The position numbers were made by a program, and so were the translations under genes. From the NCBI GenBank assembly GCA_958299035.1, contig CATQJL010000112.1, positions 63,595,823 through 63,659,822 of the forward strand: a stretch of DNA of 64,000 nt. Reading direction: 5' to 3'. The stretch comes from Cylicocyclus nassatus. Its lineage: Eukaryota; Nematoda; Chromadorea; Rhabditida; Strongylidae. This document shows, in pieces, positions 45,405 through 55,567 of the stretch; the stretch's first letter is position 1; each line of letters begins with the position of its first letter. The notes beneath the pieces are model-generated. The model did no database searches. It was not told the origin of the DNA and saw only the letters and a list, made by a program, of their open reading frames with translations.

Positions 45405-45476
45405 GGCCGAGTGGTCTAGTGGTATGATTCTCGCTTTGGGTGCGAGAGGTCCCGGTTTCGATCACCGGCTCGGCCC
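45405..45476 (+). tRNA. tRNA-Pro(TGG) copy 166, consensus
   Basis: Consensus sequence. TTTT terminator; 353-bp unit with CTTCAACG allele. Confidence 0.95.
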
Positions 45477-45757
45477 TACGTTTTGCATGTACTTCCTTCT
45501 TCAACACAGTGCGTACGCCGTCGCCTATAGTTTAGCGCTTCAACGTAGCAGAAGAAGAGCTAGCGTTTTGAAATTTGAAGTAGAGCCCTCACAAAAGCCA
45601 GCAGATAGGTCCTTGTTTGCATATTGCGCTAGGAAGAATTGTAAGATTTGCTTTCGAATCAAGAAATTAAACTTTTTAGACTTTTTGCGAACAGTGTTCT
45701 CACAGAAAACGAGAGATTTATCTAATCGTCTAAGATGAAGGGATTTAACATTCTCAT

Positions 45758-45829
45758 GGCCGAGTGGTCTAGTGGTATGATTCTCGCTTTGGGTGCGAGA
45801 GGTCCCGTTTTCGATCACCGGCTCGGCCC
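45758..45829 (+). tRNA. tRNA-Pro(TGG) copy 167, T52 variant
   Basis: T52 opposes C62. TTTT terminator; 151-type spacer. Confidence 0.86.
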
Positions 45830-45908
45830 TACGTTTTGCGAACAGTGTTCTCACAGAAAACGAGAGATTTATCTCATCGTCTAAGATGAAGGGATTTAAA
45901 ATTCTCAC

Positions 45909-45980
45909 GGCCGAGTGGTCTAGTGGTATGATTCTCGCTTTGGGTGCGAGAGGTCCCGGTTTCGATCACCGGCTCGGCCC
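45909..45980 (+). tRNA. tRNA-Pro(TGG) copy 168, consensus
   Basis: Consensus sequence. TTTT terminator; 353-bp unit, CTTCACCG allele. Confidence 0.95.
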
Positions 45981-46261
45981 TACGTTTTGCATGTACTTCC
46001 TTCTTCAACACAGTGCGTACGCCGTCGCCTATAGTTTAGCGCTTCACCGTAGCAGAAGAAGAGCTAGCGTTTTGAAATTTGAAGTAGAGCCCTCACAAAA
46101 GCCAGCAGATAGGTCCTTGTTTGCATATTGCGCTAGGAAGAATTGTAAGATTTGCTTTCGAATCAAGAAATTAAACTTTTTAGACTTTTTGCGAACAGTG
46201 TTCTCACAGAAAACGAGAGATTTATCTAATCGTCTAAGATGAAGGGATTTAACATTCTCAT

Positions 46262-46333
46262 GGCCGAGTGGTCTAGTGGTATGATTCTCGCTTTGGGTGC
46301 GAGAGGTCCCGTTTTCGATCACCGGCTCGGCCC
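46262..46333 (+). tRNA. tRNA-Pro(TGG) copy 169, T52 variant
   Basis: T52 opposes C62. TTTT terminator; 151-type spacer. Confidence 0.86.
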
Positions 46334-46412
46334 TACGTTTTGCGAACAGTGTTCTCACAGAAAACGAGAGATTTATCTCATCGTCTAAGATGAAGGGATT
46401 TAAAATTCTCAC

Positions 46413-46484
46413 GGCCGAGTGGTCTAGTGGTATGATTCTCGCTTTGGGTGCGAGAGGTCCCGTTTTCGATCACCGGCTCGGCCC
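46413..46484 (+). tRNA. tRNA-Pro(TGG) copy 170, T52 variant
   Basis: Second of a T52 doublet. TTTT terminator; 151-type spacer. Confidence 0.86.
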
Positions 46485-46563
46485 TACGTTTTGCGAACAG
46501 TGTTCTCACAGAAAACGAGAGATTTATCTCATCGTCTAAGATGAAGGGATTTAAAATTCTCAC

Positions 46564-46635
46564 GGCCGAGTGGTCTAGTGGTATGATTCTCGCTTTGGGT
46601 GCGAGAGGTCCCGGTTTCGATCACCGGCTCGGCCC
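46564..46635 (+). tRNA. tRNA-Pro(TGG) copy 171, consensus
   Basis: Consensus sequence. TTTT terminator; 353-bp unit, CTTCACCG allele. Confidence 0.95.
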
Positions 46636-46916
46636 TACGTTTTGCATGTACTTCCTTCTTCAACACAGTGCGTACGCCGTCGCCTATAGTTTAGCGCTTC
46701 ACCGTAGCAGAAGAAGAGCTAGCGTTTTGAAATTTGAAGTAGAGCCCTCACAAAAGCCAGCAGATAGGTCCTTGTTTGCATATTGCGCTAGGAAGAATTG
46801 TAAGATTTGCTTTCGAATCAAGAAATTAAACTTTTTAGACTTTTTGCGAACAGTGTTCTCACAGAAAACGAGAGATTTATCTAATCGTCTAAGATGAAGG
46901 GATTTAACATTCTCAT

Positions 46917-46988
46917 GGCCGAGTGGTCTAGTGGTATGATTCTCGCTTTGGGTGCGAGAGGTCCCGTTTTCGATCACCGGCTCGGCCC
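46917..46988 (+). tRNA. tRNA-Pro(TGG) copy 172, T52 variant
   Basis: T52 opposes C62. TTTT terminator; 151-type spacer. Confidence 0.86.
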
Positions 46989-47067
46989 TACGTTTTGCGA
47001 ACAGTGTTCTCACAGAAAACGAGAGATTTATCTCATCGTCTAAGATGAAGGGATTTAAAATTCTCAC

Positions 47068-47139
47068 GGCCGAGTGGTCTAGTGGTATGATTCTCGCTTT
47101 GGGTGCGAGAGGTCCCGGTTTCGATCACCGGCTCGGCCC
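47068..47139 (+). tRNA. tRNA-Pro(TGG) copy 173, consensus
   Basis: Consensus sequence. TTTT terminator; 353-bp unit, CTTCACCG allele. Confidence 0.95.
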
Positions 47140-47420
47140 TACGTTTTGCATGTACTTCCTTCTTCAACACAGTGCGTACGCCGTCGCCTATAGTTTAGCG
47201 CTTCACCGTAGCAGAAGAAGAGCTAGCGTTTTGAAATTTGAAGTAGAGCCCTCACAAAAGCCAGCAGATAGGTCCTTGTTTGCATATTGCGCTAGGAAGA
47301 ATTGTAAGATTTGCTTTCGAATCAAGAAATTAAACTTTTTAGACTTTTTGCGAACAGTGTTCTCACAGAAAACGAGAGATTTATCTAATCGTCTAAGATG
47401 AAGGGATTTAACATTCTCAT

Positions 47421-47492
47421 GGCCGAGTGGTCTAGTGGTATGATTCTCGCTTTGGGTGCGAGAGGTCCCGTTTTCGATCACCGGCTCGGCCC
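47421..47492 (+). tRNA. tRNA-Pro(TGG) copy 174, T52 variant
   Basis: T52 opposes C62. TTTT terminator; 151-type spacer. Confidence 0.86.
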
Positions 47493-47571
47493 TACGTTTT
47501 GCGAACAGTGTTCTCACAGAAAACGAGAGATTTATCTCATCGTCTAAGATGAAGGGATTTAAAATTCTCAC

Positions 47572-47643
47572 GGCCGAGTGGTCTAGTGGTATGATTCTCG
47601 CTTTGGGTGCGAGAGGTCCCGGTTTCGATCACCGGCTCGGCCC
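47572..47643 (+). tRNA. tRNA-Pro(TGG) copy 175, consensus
   Basis: Consensus sequence. TTTT terminator; 353-bp unit, CTTCACCG allele. Confidence 0.95.
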
Positions 47644-47924
47644 TACGTTTTGCATGTACTTCCTTCTTCAACACAGTGCGTACGCCGTCGCCTATAGTTT
47701 AGCGCTTCACCGTAGCAGAAGAAGAGCTAGCGTTTTGAAATTTGAAGTAGAGCCCTCACAAAAGCCAGCAGATAGGTCCTTGTTTGCATATTGCGCTAGG
47801 AAGAATTGTAAGATTTGCTTTCGAATCAAGAAATTAAACTTTTTAGACTTTTTGCGAACAGTGTTCTCACAGAAAACGAGAGATTTATCTAATCGTCTAA
47901 GATGAAGGGATTTAACATTCTCAT

Positions 47925-47996
47925 GGCCGAGTGGTCTAGTGGTATGATTCTCGCTTTGGGTGCGAGAGGTCCCGTTTTCGATCACCGGCTCGGCCC
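47925..47996 (+). tRNA. tRNA-Pro(TGG) copy 176, T52 variant
   Basis: T52 opposes C62. TTTT terminator; 151-type spacer. Confidence 0.86.
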
Positions 47997-48075
47997 TACG
48001 TTTTGCGAACAGTGTTCTCACAGAAAACGAGAGATTTATCTCATCGTCTAAGATGAAGGGATTTAAAATTCTCAC
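47925..48075 (+). repeat. Prototype 151-bp unit
   Basis: The terminator TTTTGC is followed directly by GAACAGTGTTCTCACAG, so the spacer is only 79 bp. This is the product expected from deletion between the two TTTTGC motifs of a 353-bp unit (202 bp apart; 353-202=151). Confidence 0.9.
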
Positions 48076-48147
48076 GGCCGAGTGGTCTAGTGGTATGATT
48101 CTCGCTTTGGGTGCGAGAGGTCCCGGTTTCGATCACCGGCTCGGCCC
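48076..48147 (+). tRNA. tRNA-Pro(TGG) copy 177, consensus
   Basis: Consensus sequence. TTTT terminator; 353-bp unit, CTTCACCG allele. Confidence 0.95.
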
Positions 48148-48428
48148 TACGTTTTGCATGTACTTCCTTCTTCAACACAGTGCGTACGCCGTCGCCTATA
48201 GTTTAGCGCTTCACCGTAGCAGAAGAAGAGCTAGCGTTTTGAAATTTGAAGTAGAGCCCTCACAAAAGCCAGCAGATAGGTCCTTGTTTGCATATTGCGC
48301 TAGGAAGAATTGTAAGATTTGCTTTCGAATCAAGAAATTAAACTTTTTAGACTTTTTGCGAACAGTGTTCTCACAGAAAACGAGAGATTTATCTAATCGT
48401 CTAAGATGAAGGGATTTAACATTCTCAT
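48076..48428 (+). repeat. Prototype 353-bp long unit
   Basis: tRNA 48076-48147, terminator TTTTGC at 48152-48157, then a 281-bp spacer. Near its end is a second TTTTGC (48354-48359) followed by GAACAGTGTTCTCACAG and the 5' flank of the next tRNA. The 352-bp form lacks one T in the CTTTTTAAAC/CTTTTTAGAC stretch and reads TTTGGGAACAG, so it does not carry the second TTTTGC. Confidence 0.9.
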
Positions 48429-48500
48429 GGCCGAGTGGTCTAGTGGTATGATTCTCGCTTTGGGTGCGAGAGGTCCCGTTTTCGATCACCGGCTCGGCCC
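48429..48500 (+). tRNA. tRNA-Pro(TGG) copy 178, T52 variant
   Basis: T52 opposes C62; last of the 504-bp domain. TTTT terminator; 151-type spacer. Confidence 0.86.
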
Positions 48501-48579
48501 TACGTTTTGCGAACAGTGTTCTCACAGAAAACGAGAGATTTATCTCATCGTCTAAGATGAAGGGATTTAAAATTCTCAC

Positions 48580-48651
48580 GGCCGAGTGGTCTAGTGGTAT
48601 GATTCTCGCTTTGGGTGCGAGAGGTCCCGGTTTCGATCACCGGCTCGGCCC
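48580..48651 (+). tRNA. tRNA-Pro(TGG) copy 179, consensus
   Basis: Consensus sequence. TTTT terminator; 226-type spacer. Confidence 0.95.
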
Positions 48652-48805
48652 TACGTTTTGCATGTACTTCCTTCTTCAACACAGTGCGTACGCCGTCGCC
48701 TATAGTTTAGCGCTTCAACGTAACAGAAGAATAGCTAGCGTTTCGAAATTTAGAAAACGACAGATATATTTCATCGTCTAAGATGAAGAAATTTAAAATT
48801 CTCAC
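48580..48805 (+). repeat. Prototype 226-bp unit
   Basis: Equals the 281-bp unit minus exactly 55 bp, joined at GAAATTT/AGAAAACGAC. It also carries the private changes GTTTCGAAATTT and ATATTTCATCG. All ten examples share them, so the class descends from one deletion event. First seen at 31339. Confidence 0.88.
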
Positions 48806-48877
48806 GGCCGAGTGGTCTAGTGGTATGATTCTCGCTTTGGGTGCGAGAGGTCCCGGTTTCGATCACCGGCTCGGCCC
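48806..48877 (+). tRNA. tRNA-Pro(TGG) copy 180, consensus
   Basis: Consensus sequence. TTTT terminator; 226-type spacer, the only two adjacent 226-bp units. Confidence 0.95.
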
Positions 48878-49031
48878 TACGTTTTGCATGTACTTCCTTC
48901 TTCAACACAGTGCGTACGCCGTCGCCTATAGTTTAGCGCTTCAACGTAACAGAAGAATAGCTAGCGTTTCGAAATTTAGAAAACGACAGATATATTTCAT
49001 CGTCTAAGATGGAGGGATTTAACATTCTCAC

Positions 49032-49103
49032 GGCCGAGTGGTCTAGTGGTATGATTCTCGCTTTGGGTGCGAGAGGTCCCGGTTTCGATCACCGGCTCGG
49101 CCC
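49032..49103 (+). tRNA. tRNA-Pro(TGG) copy 181, consensus
   Basis: Consensus sequence. TTTTT terminator; long spacer. Confidence 0.95.
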
Positions 49104-49383
49104 TACTTTTTGCATGTACTTCCTTCTTCAACACAGTGCGTACGCCGTCGCCTATAGTTTAGCGCTTCAACGTAGCAGAAGAATAGCTTGCATTTTGAAA
49201 TTTGAAGTGGAGCCCTAACAAAAGCCAGCAGATAGGTCCTTGTTTGCATAATGCGTTAGGAAGAATTGTAAGATTTGCTTTCGAATTAAGAAATTAAACT
49301 TTTAAACTTTTTGGGAACAGTGTTCTCACAGAAGACGAGAGATTTATCTCATCGTCTAAGATGGAGGGATTTAACATTCTCAC

Positions 49384-49455
49384 GGCCGAGTGGTCTAGTG
49401 GTATGATTCTCGCTTTGGGTGCGAGAGGTCCCGGTTTCGATCACCGGCTCGGCCC
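49384..49455 (+). tRNA. tRNA-Pro(TGG) copy 182, consensus
   Basis: Consensus sequence. TTTTT terminator; long spacer, near-identical to the previous unit. Confidence 0.95.
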
Positions 49456-49735
49456 TACTTTTTGCATGTACTTCCTTCTTCAACACAGTGCGTACGCCGT
49501 CGCCTATAGTTTAGCGCTTCAACGTAGCAGAAGAATAGCTTGCATTTTGAAATTTGAAGTGGAGCCCTAACAAAAGCCAGCAGATAGGTCCTTGTTTGCA
49601 TAATGCGTTAGGAAGAATTGTAAGATTTGCTTTCGAATTAAGAAATTAAACTTTTAAACTTTTTGGGAACAGTGTTCTCACAGAAGACGAGAGATTTATC
49701 TCATCGTCTAAGATGAAGGGATTTAACATTCTCAC

Positions 49736-49807
49736 GGCCGAGTGGTCTAGTGGTATGATTCTCGCTTTGGGTGCGAGAGGTCCCGGTTTCGATCACCGGC
49801 TCGGCCC
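49736..49807 (+). tRNA. tRNA-Pro(TGG) copy 183, consensus
   Basis: Consensus sequence. TTTT terminator; 353-bp unit. Confidence 0.95.
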
Positions 49808-50056
49808 TACGTTTTGCATGTACTTCCTTCTTCAACATAGTGCGTACGCCGTCGCCTATAGTTTAGCGCTTCAACGTAGCAGAAGAATAGCTTGCATTTT
49901 GAAATTTGAAGTGGAGCCCTAACAAAAGCCAGCAGATAGGCCCTTGTTTGTATATTTCGTTAGGAAGAATTGTAAGATTTGCTTTCGAATCAAGAAATTA
50001 AACTTTTTAAACTTTTTGCGAACAGTGTTCTCACAGAAAACGAGAGATTCATCTAA

Positions 50057-50212
<156 letters not shown>

Positions 50213-50239
50213 TAAGATGAAGGGATTTAAAATTCTCAC

Positions 50240-50311
50240 GGCCGAGTGGTCTAATAGTATGATTCTCGCTTTGGGTGCGAAAGGTCCCGGTTTCGATCAC
50301 CGGCTCGGCCC
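50240..50311 (+). tRNA. tRNA-Pro(TGG) copy 185, A15/A18/A43 variant
   Basis: G15A, G18A and A43 opposite C27; heavily altered D loop and box A. TTTT terminator; long spacer. Probably non-functional. Confidence 0.8.
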
Positions 50312-50591
50312 TACGTTTTGCATGTACTTCCTTCTTCAACACAGTGCGTACGCCGTCGCCTATAGTTTAGCGCTTCAACGTAACAGAAGAATAGCTAGCA
50401 TTTTGAAATTTGAAGTGGAGCCCTCACAAAAGCCAGCAGATAGGTCCTTGTTTGCATATTGCGTTAGGAAGAATTGTAAGATTGGCTTTCGAATCAAGAA
50501 ATTAAACTTTTAAACTTTTTGGGAACAGTGTTCTCACAGAAAACGAAAGATTTATCTCATTGTCTAAGATGAAGAGATTTAACATTCTCAC

Positions 50592-50663
50592 GGCCGAGTG
50601 GTCTAGTGGTATGATTCTCGCTTTTGGTGCGAGAGGTCCCGGTTTCGATCACCGGCTCGGCCC
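50592..50663 (+). tRNA. tRNA-Pro body with TTG anticodon (copy 186)
   Basis: Anticodon loop reads TTTTGGT, so G35 is T and positions 34-36 are TTG, which would read the glutamine codon CAA. The rest, including the C73 discriminator, is the consensus tRNA-Pro body. TTTT terminator; long spacer. A sequencing error in one base cannot be excluded. Confidence 0.82.
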
Positions 50664-50943
50664 TACGTTTTGCATGTACTTCCTTCTTCAACACAGTGCG
50701 TACGCCGTCGCCTATAGTTTAGCGCTTCAACGTAACAGAAGAATAGCTAGCATTTTGAAATTTGAAGTGGAGCCCTCACAAAAGCCAGCAGATAGGTCCT
50801 TGTTTGCATATTGCGTTAGGAAGAATTGTAAGATTTGCTTTCGAATCAAGAAATTAAACTTTTAAACTTCTTGGGAACAGTGTTCTCACAGAAGACGAGA
50901 GATTTATCTCATCGTCTAAGATGAAGGGATTTAACATTCTCAC

Positions 50944-51015
50944 GGCCGAGTGGTCTAGTGGTATGATTCTCGCTTTGGGTGCGAGAGGTCCCGGTTTCGA
51001 TCACCGGCTCGGCCC
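50944..51015 (+). tRNA. tRNA-Pro(TGG) copy 187, consensus
   Basis: Consensus sequence. TTTT terminator; 353-bp unit. Confidence 0.95.
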
Positions 51016-51296
51016 TACGTTTTGCATGTACTTCCTTCTTCAACACAGTGCGTACGCCGTCGCCTATAGTTTAGCGCTTCAACGTAACAGAAGAATAGCT
51101 AGCATTTTGAAATTTGAAGTGGAGCCCTCACAAAAGCCAGCAGATAGGTCCTTGTTTGCATATTGCGTTAGGAAGAATTGTAAGATTTGCTTTCGAATCA
51201 AGAAATTAAACTTTTTAAACTTTTTGCGAACAGTGTTCTCACAGAAAACGAGAGATTTATCTAATCGTCTAAGATGAAGGGATTCAACATTCTCAT

Positions 51297-51368
51297 GGCC
51301 GAGTGGTCTAGTGGTATGATTCTCGCTTTGGGTGCGAGAGGTCCCGTTTTCGATCACCGGCTCGGCCC
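51297..51368 (+). tRNA. tRNA-Pro(TGG) copy 188, T52 variant
   Basis: T52 opposes C62. TTTT terminator; 151-type spacer. Confidence 0.86.
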
Positions 51369-51415
51369 TACGTTTTGCGAACAGTGTTCTCACAGAAAAC
51401 GAGAGATTTATCTCA

Positions 51416-51574
<159 letters not shown>

Positions 51575-51728
51575 TTAGCGCTTCAACGTAGCAGAAGAAG
51601 AGCTAGAGTTTTGAAATTTGAAGTAGAGTCCTCACAAAAAGCGCCAGCAGATAGGACATTGTTTGTACTCTCACAGAAAGCGACAGATATATCTCATCGT
51701 CTAAGATGGAGGGATTTAACATTCTCAC

Positions 51729-51800
51729 GGCCGAGTGGTCTAGTGGTATGATTCTCGCTTTGGGTGCGAGAGGTCCCGGTTTCGATCACCGGCTCGGCCC
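51729..51800 (+). tRNA. tRNA-Pro(TGG) copy 190, consensus
   Basis: Consensus sequence. TTTT terminator; 353-bp unit. Confidence 0.95.
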
Positions 51801-52081
51801 TACGTTTTGCATGTACCTCCTTCTTCAACACAGTGCGTACGCCGTCGCCTATAGTTTAGCGCTTCAACGTAACAGAAGAATAGCTTGCATTTTGAAATTT
51901 GAAGTGGAGCCCTAACAAAAGCCAGCAGATAGGCCCTTGTTTGTATATTTCGTTAGGAAGAATTGTAAGATTTGCTTTCGAATCAAGAAATTAAACTTTT
52001 TAAACTTTTTGCGAACAGTGTTCTCACAGAAAACGAGAGATTTATCTAATCGTCTAAGATGAAGGGATTTAACATTCTCAT

Positions 52082-52153
52082 GGCCGAGTGGTCTAGTGGT
52101 ATGATTCTCGCTTTGGGTGCGAGAGGTCCCGGTTTCGATCACCGGCTCGGCCC
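52082..52153 (+). tRNA. tRNA-Pro(TGG) copy 191, consensus
   Basis: Consensus sequence. TTTT terminator; 353-bp unit. Confidence 0.95.
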
Positions 52154-52434
52154 TACGTTTTGCATGTACTTCCTTCTTCAACACAGTGCGTACGCCGTCG
52201 CCTATAGTTTAGCGCTTCAACGTAACAGAAGAATAGCTAGCATTTTGAAATTTGAAGTGGAGCCCTCACAAAAGCCAGCAGATAGGTCCTTGTTTGCATA
52301 TTGCGTTAGGAAGAATTGTAAGATTTGCTTTCGAATCAAGAAATTAAACTTTTTAAACTTTTTGCGAACAGTGTTCTCACAGAAAACGAGAGATTTATCT
52401 AATCGTCTAAGATGAAGGGATTTAACATTCTCAT

Positions 52435-52506
52435 GGCCGAGTGGTCTAGTGGTATGATTCTCGCTTTGGGTGCGAGAGGTCCCGTTTTCGATCACCGGCT
52501 CGGCCC
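52435..52506 (+). tRNA. tRNA-Pro(TGG) copy 192, T52 variant
   Basis: T52 opposes C62. TTTT terminator; 151-type spacer. Confidence 0.86.
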
Positions 52507-52585
52507 TACGTTTTGCGAACAGTGTTCTCACAGAAAACGAGAGATTTATCTCATCGTCTAAGATGAAGGGATTTAACATTCTCAT

Positions 52586-52657
52586 GGCCGAGTGGTCTAG
52601 TGGTATTATTCTCGCTTTGGGTGCGAGAGGTCCCGGTTTCGATCACCGGCTCGGCCC
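52586..52657 (+). tRNA. tRNA-Pro(TGG) copy 193, T23 variant
   Basis: G23 is T opposite C12, leaving only two D-stem pairs. TTTT terminator; 281-type spacer. Confidence 0.85.
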
Positions 52658-52866
52658 TACGTTTTGCATGTACTTTCTTCTTCAACACAGTGCGTACTCC
52701 GTCGCCTATAGTTTAGCGCTTCAACGTAGCAGAAGAGGAGCTAGCGTTTTGAAATTTGAAGTAGAGTCCTCACAAAAAGCGCCAGCAGATAGGACCTTGT
52801 TTGTACTCTCACAGAAAACGACAGATATATCTCATCGTCTAAGATGGAGGGATTTAACATTCTCAC

Positions 52867-52938
52867 GGCCGAGTGGTCTAGTGGTATGATTCTCGCTTTG
52901 GGTGCGAGAGGTCCCGGTTTCGATCACCGGCTCGGCCC
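52867..52938 (+). tRNA. tRNA-Pro(TGG) copy 194, consensus
   Basis: Consensus sequence. TTTT terminator; 353-bp unit. Confidence 0.95.
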
Positions 52939-53219
52939 TACGTTTTGCATGTACTTCCTTCTTCAACACAGTGCGTACGCCGTCGCCTATAGTTTAGCGC
53001 TTCAACGTAACAGAAGAATAGCTAGCATTTTGAAATTTGAAGTGGAGCCCTCACAAAAGCCAGCAGATAGGTCCTTGTTTGCATATTGCGTTAGGAAGAA
53101 TTGTAAGATTTGCTTTCGAATCAAGAAATTAAACTTTTTAAACTTTTTGCGAACAGTGTTCTCACAGAAAACGAGAGATTTATCTAATCGTCTAAGATGA
53201 AGGGATTTAACATTCTCAT

Positions 53220-53291
53220 GGCCGAGTGGTCTAGTGGTATGATTCTCGCTTTGGGTGCGAGAGGTCCCGTTTTCGATCACCGGCTCGGCCC
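53220..53291 (+). tRNA. tRNA-Pro(TGG) copy 195, T52 variant
   Basis: T52 opposes C62. TTTT terminator; 151-type spacer. Confidence 0.86.
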
Positions 53292-53338
53292 TACGTTTTG
53301 CGAACAGTGTTCTCACAGAAAACGAGAGATTTATCTCA

Positions 53339-53497
<159 letters not shown>

Positions 53498-53651
53498 TTA
53501 GCGCTTCAACGTAGCAGAAGAAGAGCTAGCGTTTTGAAATTTGAAGTAGAGTCCTCACAAAAAGCGCCAGCAGATAGGACCTTGTTTGTACTCTCACAGA
53601 AAACGACAGATATATCTCATCGTCTAAGATGGAGGGATTTAACATTCTCAC

Positions 53652-53723
53652 GGCCGAGTGGTCTAGTGGTATGATTCTCGCTTTGGGTGCGAGAGGTCCC
53701 GGTTTCGATCACCGGCTCGGCCC
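53652..53723 (+). tRNA. tRNA-Pro(TGG) copy 197, consensus
   Basis: Consensus sequence. TTTT terminator; 353-bp unit. Confidence 0.95.
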
Positions 53724-54004
53724 TACGTTTTGCATGTACTTCCTTCTTCAACACAGTGCGTACGCCGTCGCCTATAGTTTAGCGCTTCAACGTAACAGAA
53801 GAATAGCTAGCATTTTGAAATTTGAAGTGGAGCCCTCACAAAAGCCAGCAGATAGGTCCTTGTTTGCATATTGCGTTAGGAAGAATTGTAAGATTTGCTT
53901 CCGAATCAAGAAATTAAACTTTTTAAACTTTTTGGGAACAGTGTTCTCACAGAAGACGAGAGATTTATCTCATCGTCTAAGATGAAGGGATTTAACATTC
54001 TCAC

Positions 54005-54076
54005 GGCCGAGTGGTCTAGTGGTATGATTCTCGCTTTGGGTGCGAGAGGTCCTGGTTTCGATCACCGGCTCGGCCC
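54005..54076 (+). tRNA. tRNA-Pro(TGG) copy 198, T50 variant
   Basis: C50 is T, a T50-G64 wobble. TTTT terminator; 353-bp unit (CACTGTGCG). Confidence 0.91.
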
Positions 54077-54357
54077 TACGTTTTGCATGTACTTCCTTCT
54101 TCAACACTGTGCGTACGCCGTCGCCTATAGTTTAGCGCTTCAACGTAACAGAAGAATAGCTAGCATTTTGAAATTTGAAGTGGAGCCCTCACAAAAGCCA
54201 GCAGATAGGTCCTTGTTTGCATATTGCGTTAGGAAGAATTGTAAGATTTGCTTTCGAATCAAGAAATTAAACTTTTTAAACTTTTTGCGAACAGTGTTCT
54301 CACAGAAAACGAGAGATTTATCTAATCGTCTAAGATGAAGGGATTTAACATTCTCAT

Positions 54358-54429
54358 GGCCGAGTGGTCTAGTGGTATGATTCTCGCTTTGGGTGCGAGA
54401 GGTCCCGTTTTCGATCACCGGCTCGGCCC
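54358..54429 (+). tRNA. tRNA-Pro(TGG) copy 199, T52 variant
   Basis: T52 opposes C62. TTTT terminator; 151-type spacer. Confidence 0.86.
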
Positions 54430-54476
54430 TACGTTTTGCGAACAGTGTTCTCACAGAAAACGAGAGATTTATCTCA

Positions 54477-54635
<159 letters not shown>

Positions 54636-54789
54636 TTAGCGCTTCAACGTAGCAGAAGAAGAGCTAGCGTTTTGAAATTTGAAGTAGAGTCCTCACAAAA
54701 AGCGCCAGCAGATAGGACCTTGTTTGTACTCTCACAGAAAACGACAGATATATCTCATCGTCTAAGATGGAGGGATTTAACATTCTCAC

Positions 54790-54861
54790 GGCCGAGTGGT
54801 CTAGTGGTATGATTCTCGCTTTGGGTGCGAGAGGTCCCGGTTTCGATCACCGGCTCGGCCC
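54790..54861 (+). tRNA. tRNA-Pro(TGG) copy 201, consensus
   Basis: Consensus sequence. TTTT terminator; 353-bp unit. Confidence 0.95.
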
Positions 54862-55142
54862 TACGTTTTGCATGTACTTCCTTCTTCAACACAGTGCGTA
54901 CGCCGTCGCCTATAGTTTAGCGCTTCAACGTAACAGAAGAATAGCTAGCATTTTGAAATTTGAAGTGGAGCCCTCACAAAAGCCAGCAGATAGGTCCTTG
55001 TTTGCATATTGCGTTAGGAAGAATTGTAAGATTTGCTTCCGAATCAAGAAATTAAACTTTTTAAACTTTTTGGGAACAGTGTTCTCACAGAAGACGAGAG
55101 ATTTATCTCATCGTCTAAGATGAAGGGATTTAACATTCTCAC

Positions 55143-55214
55143 GGCCGAGTGGTCTAGTGGTATGATTCTCGCTTTGGGTGCGAGAGGTCCTGGTTTCGAT
55201 CACCGGCTCGGCCC
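55143..55214 (+). tRNA. tRNA-Pro(TGG) copy 202, T50 variant
   Basis: T50-G64 wobble. TTTT terminator; 353-bp unit. Confidence 0.91.
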
Positions 55215-55495
55215 TACGTTTTGCATGTACTTCCTTCTTCAACACTGTGCGTACGCCGTCGCCTATAGTTTAGCGCTTCAACGTAACAGAAGAATAGCTA
55301 GCATTTTGAAATTTGAAGTGGAGCCCTCACAAAAGCCAGCAGATAGGTCCTTGTTTGCATATTGCGTTAGGAAGAATTGTAAGATTTGCTTCCGAATCAA
55401 GAAATTAAACTTTTTAAACTTTTTGGGAACAGTGTTCTCACAGAAGACGAGAGATTTATCTAATCGTCTAAGATGAAGGGATTTAACATTCTCAC

Positions 55496-55567
55496 GGCCG
55501 AGTGGTCTAGTGGTATGATTCTCGCTTTGGGTGCGAGAGGTCCCGGTTTCGATCACCGGCTCGGCCC
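55496..55567 (+). tRNA. tRNA-Pro(TGG) copy 203, consensus, no terminator
   Basis: Consensus tRNA, but the T-run is broken to TCTT. The next TTTT is about 90 nt on, in GCATTTTG. 353-bp unit. Confidence 0.92.

Larger units (their letters stand above)
37172..48579 (+). repeat. 504-bp higher-order repeat domain (353+151 bp)
   Basis: A consensus tRNA with a long spacer alternates with a T52 tRNA with a 151-type spacer, for about 11.4 kb. Extra T52/151 units make doublets and extra 226-bp units precede some long units. Sequence identity between repeats is almost complete, so this is the most recently homogenised part of the window. Confidence 0.9.

Noticed and set aside
47925..48147. Dimeric tRNA precursor from the closely spaced 151-bp pair
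   Set aside because: A TTTT stop lies between the two genes in every 149-151-bp unit, so separate transcription is the simpler reading.
37172..48579. CRISPR-like array
   Set aside because: Repeat and spacer are both conserved and long; there are no unique spacers.
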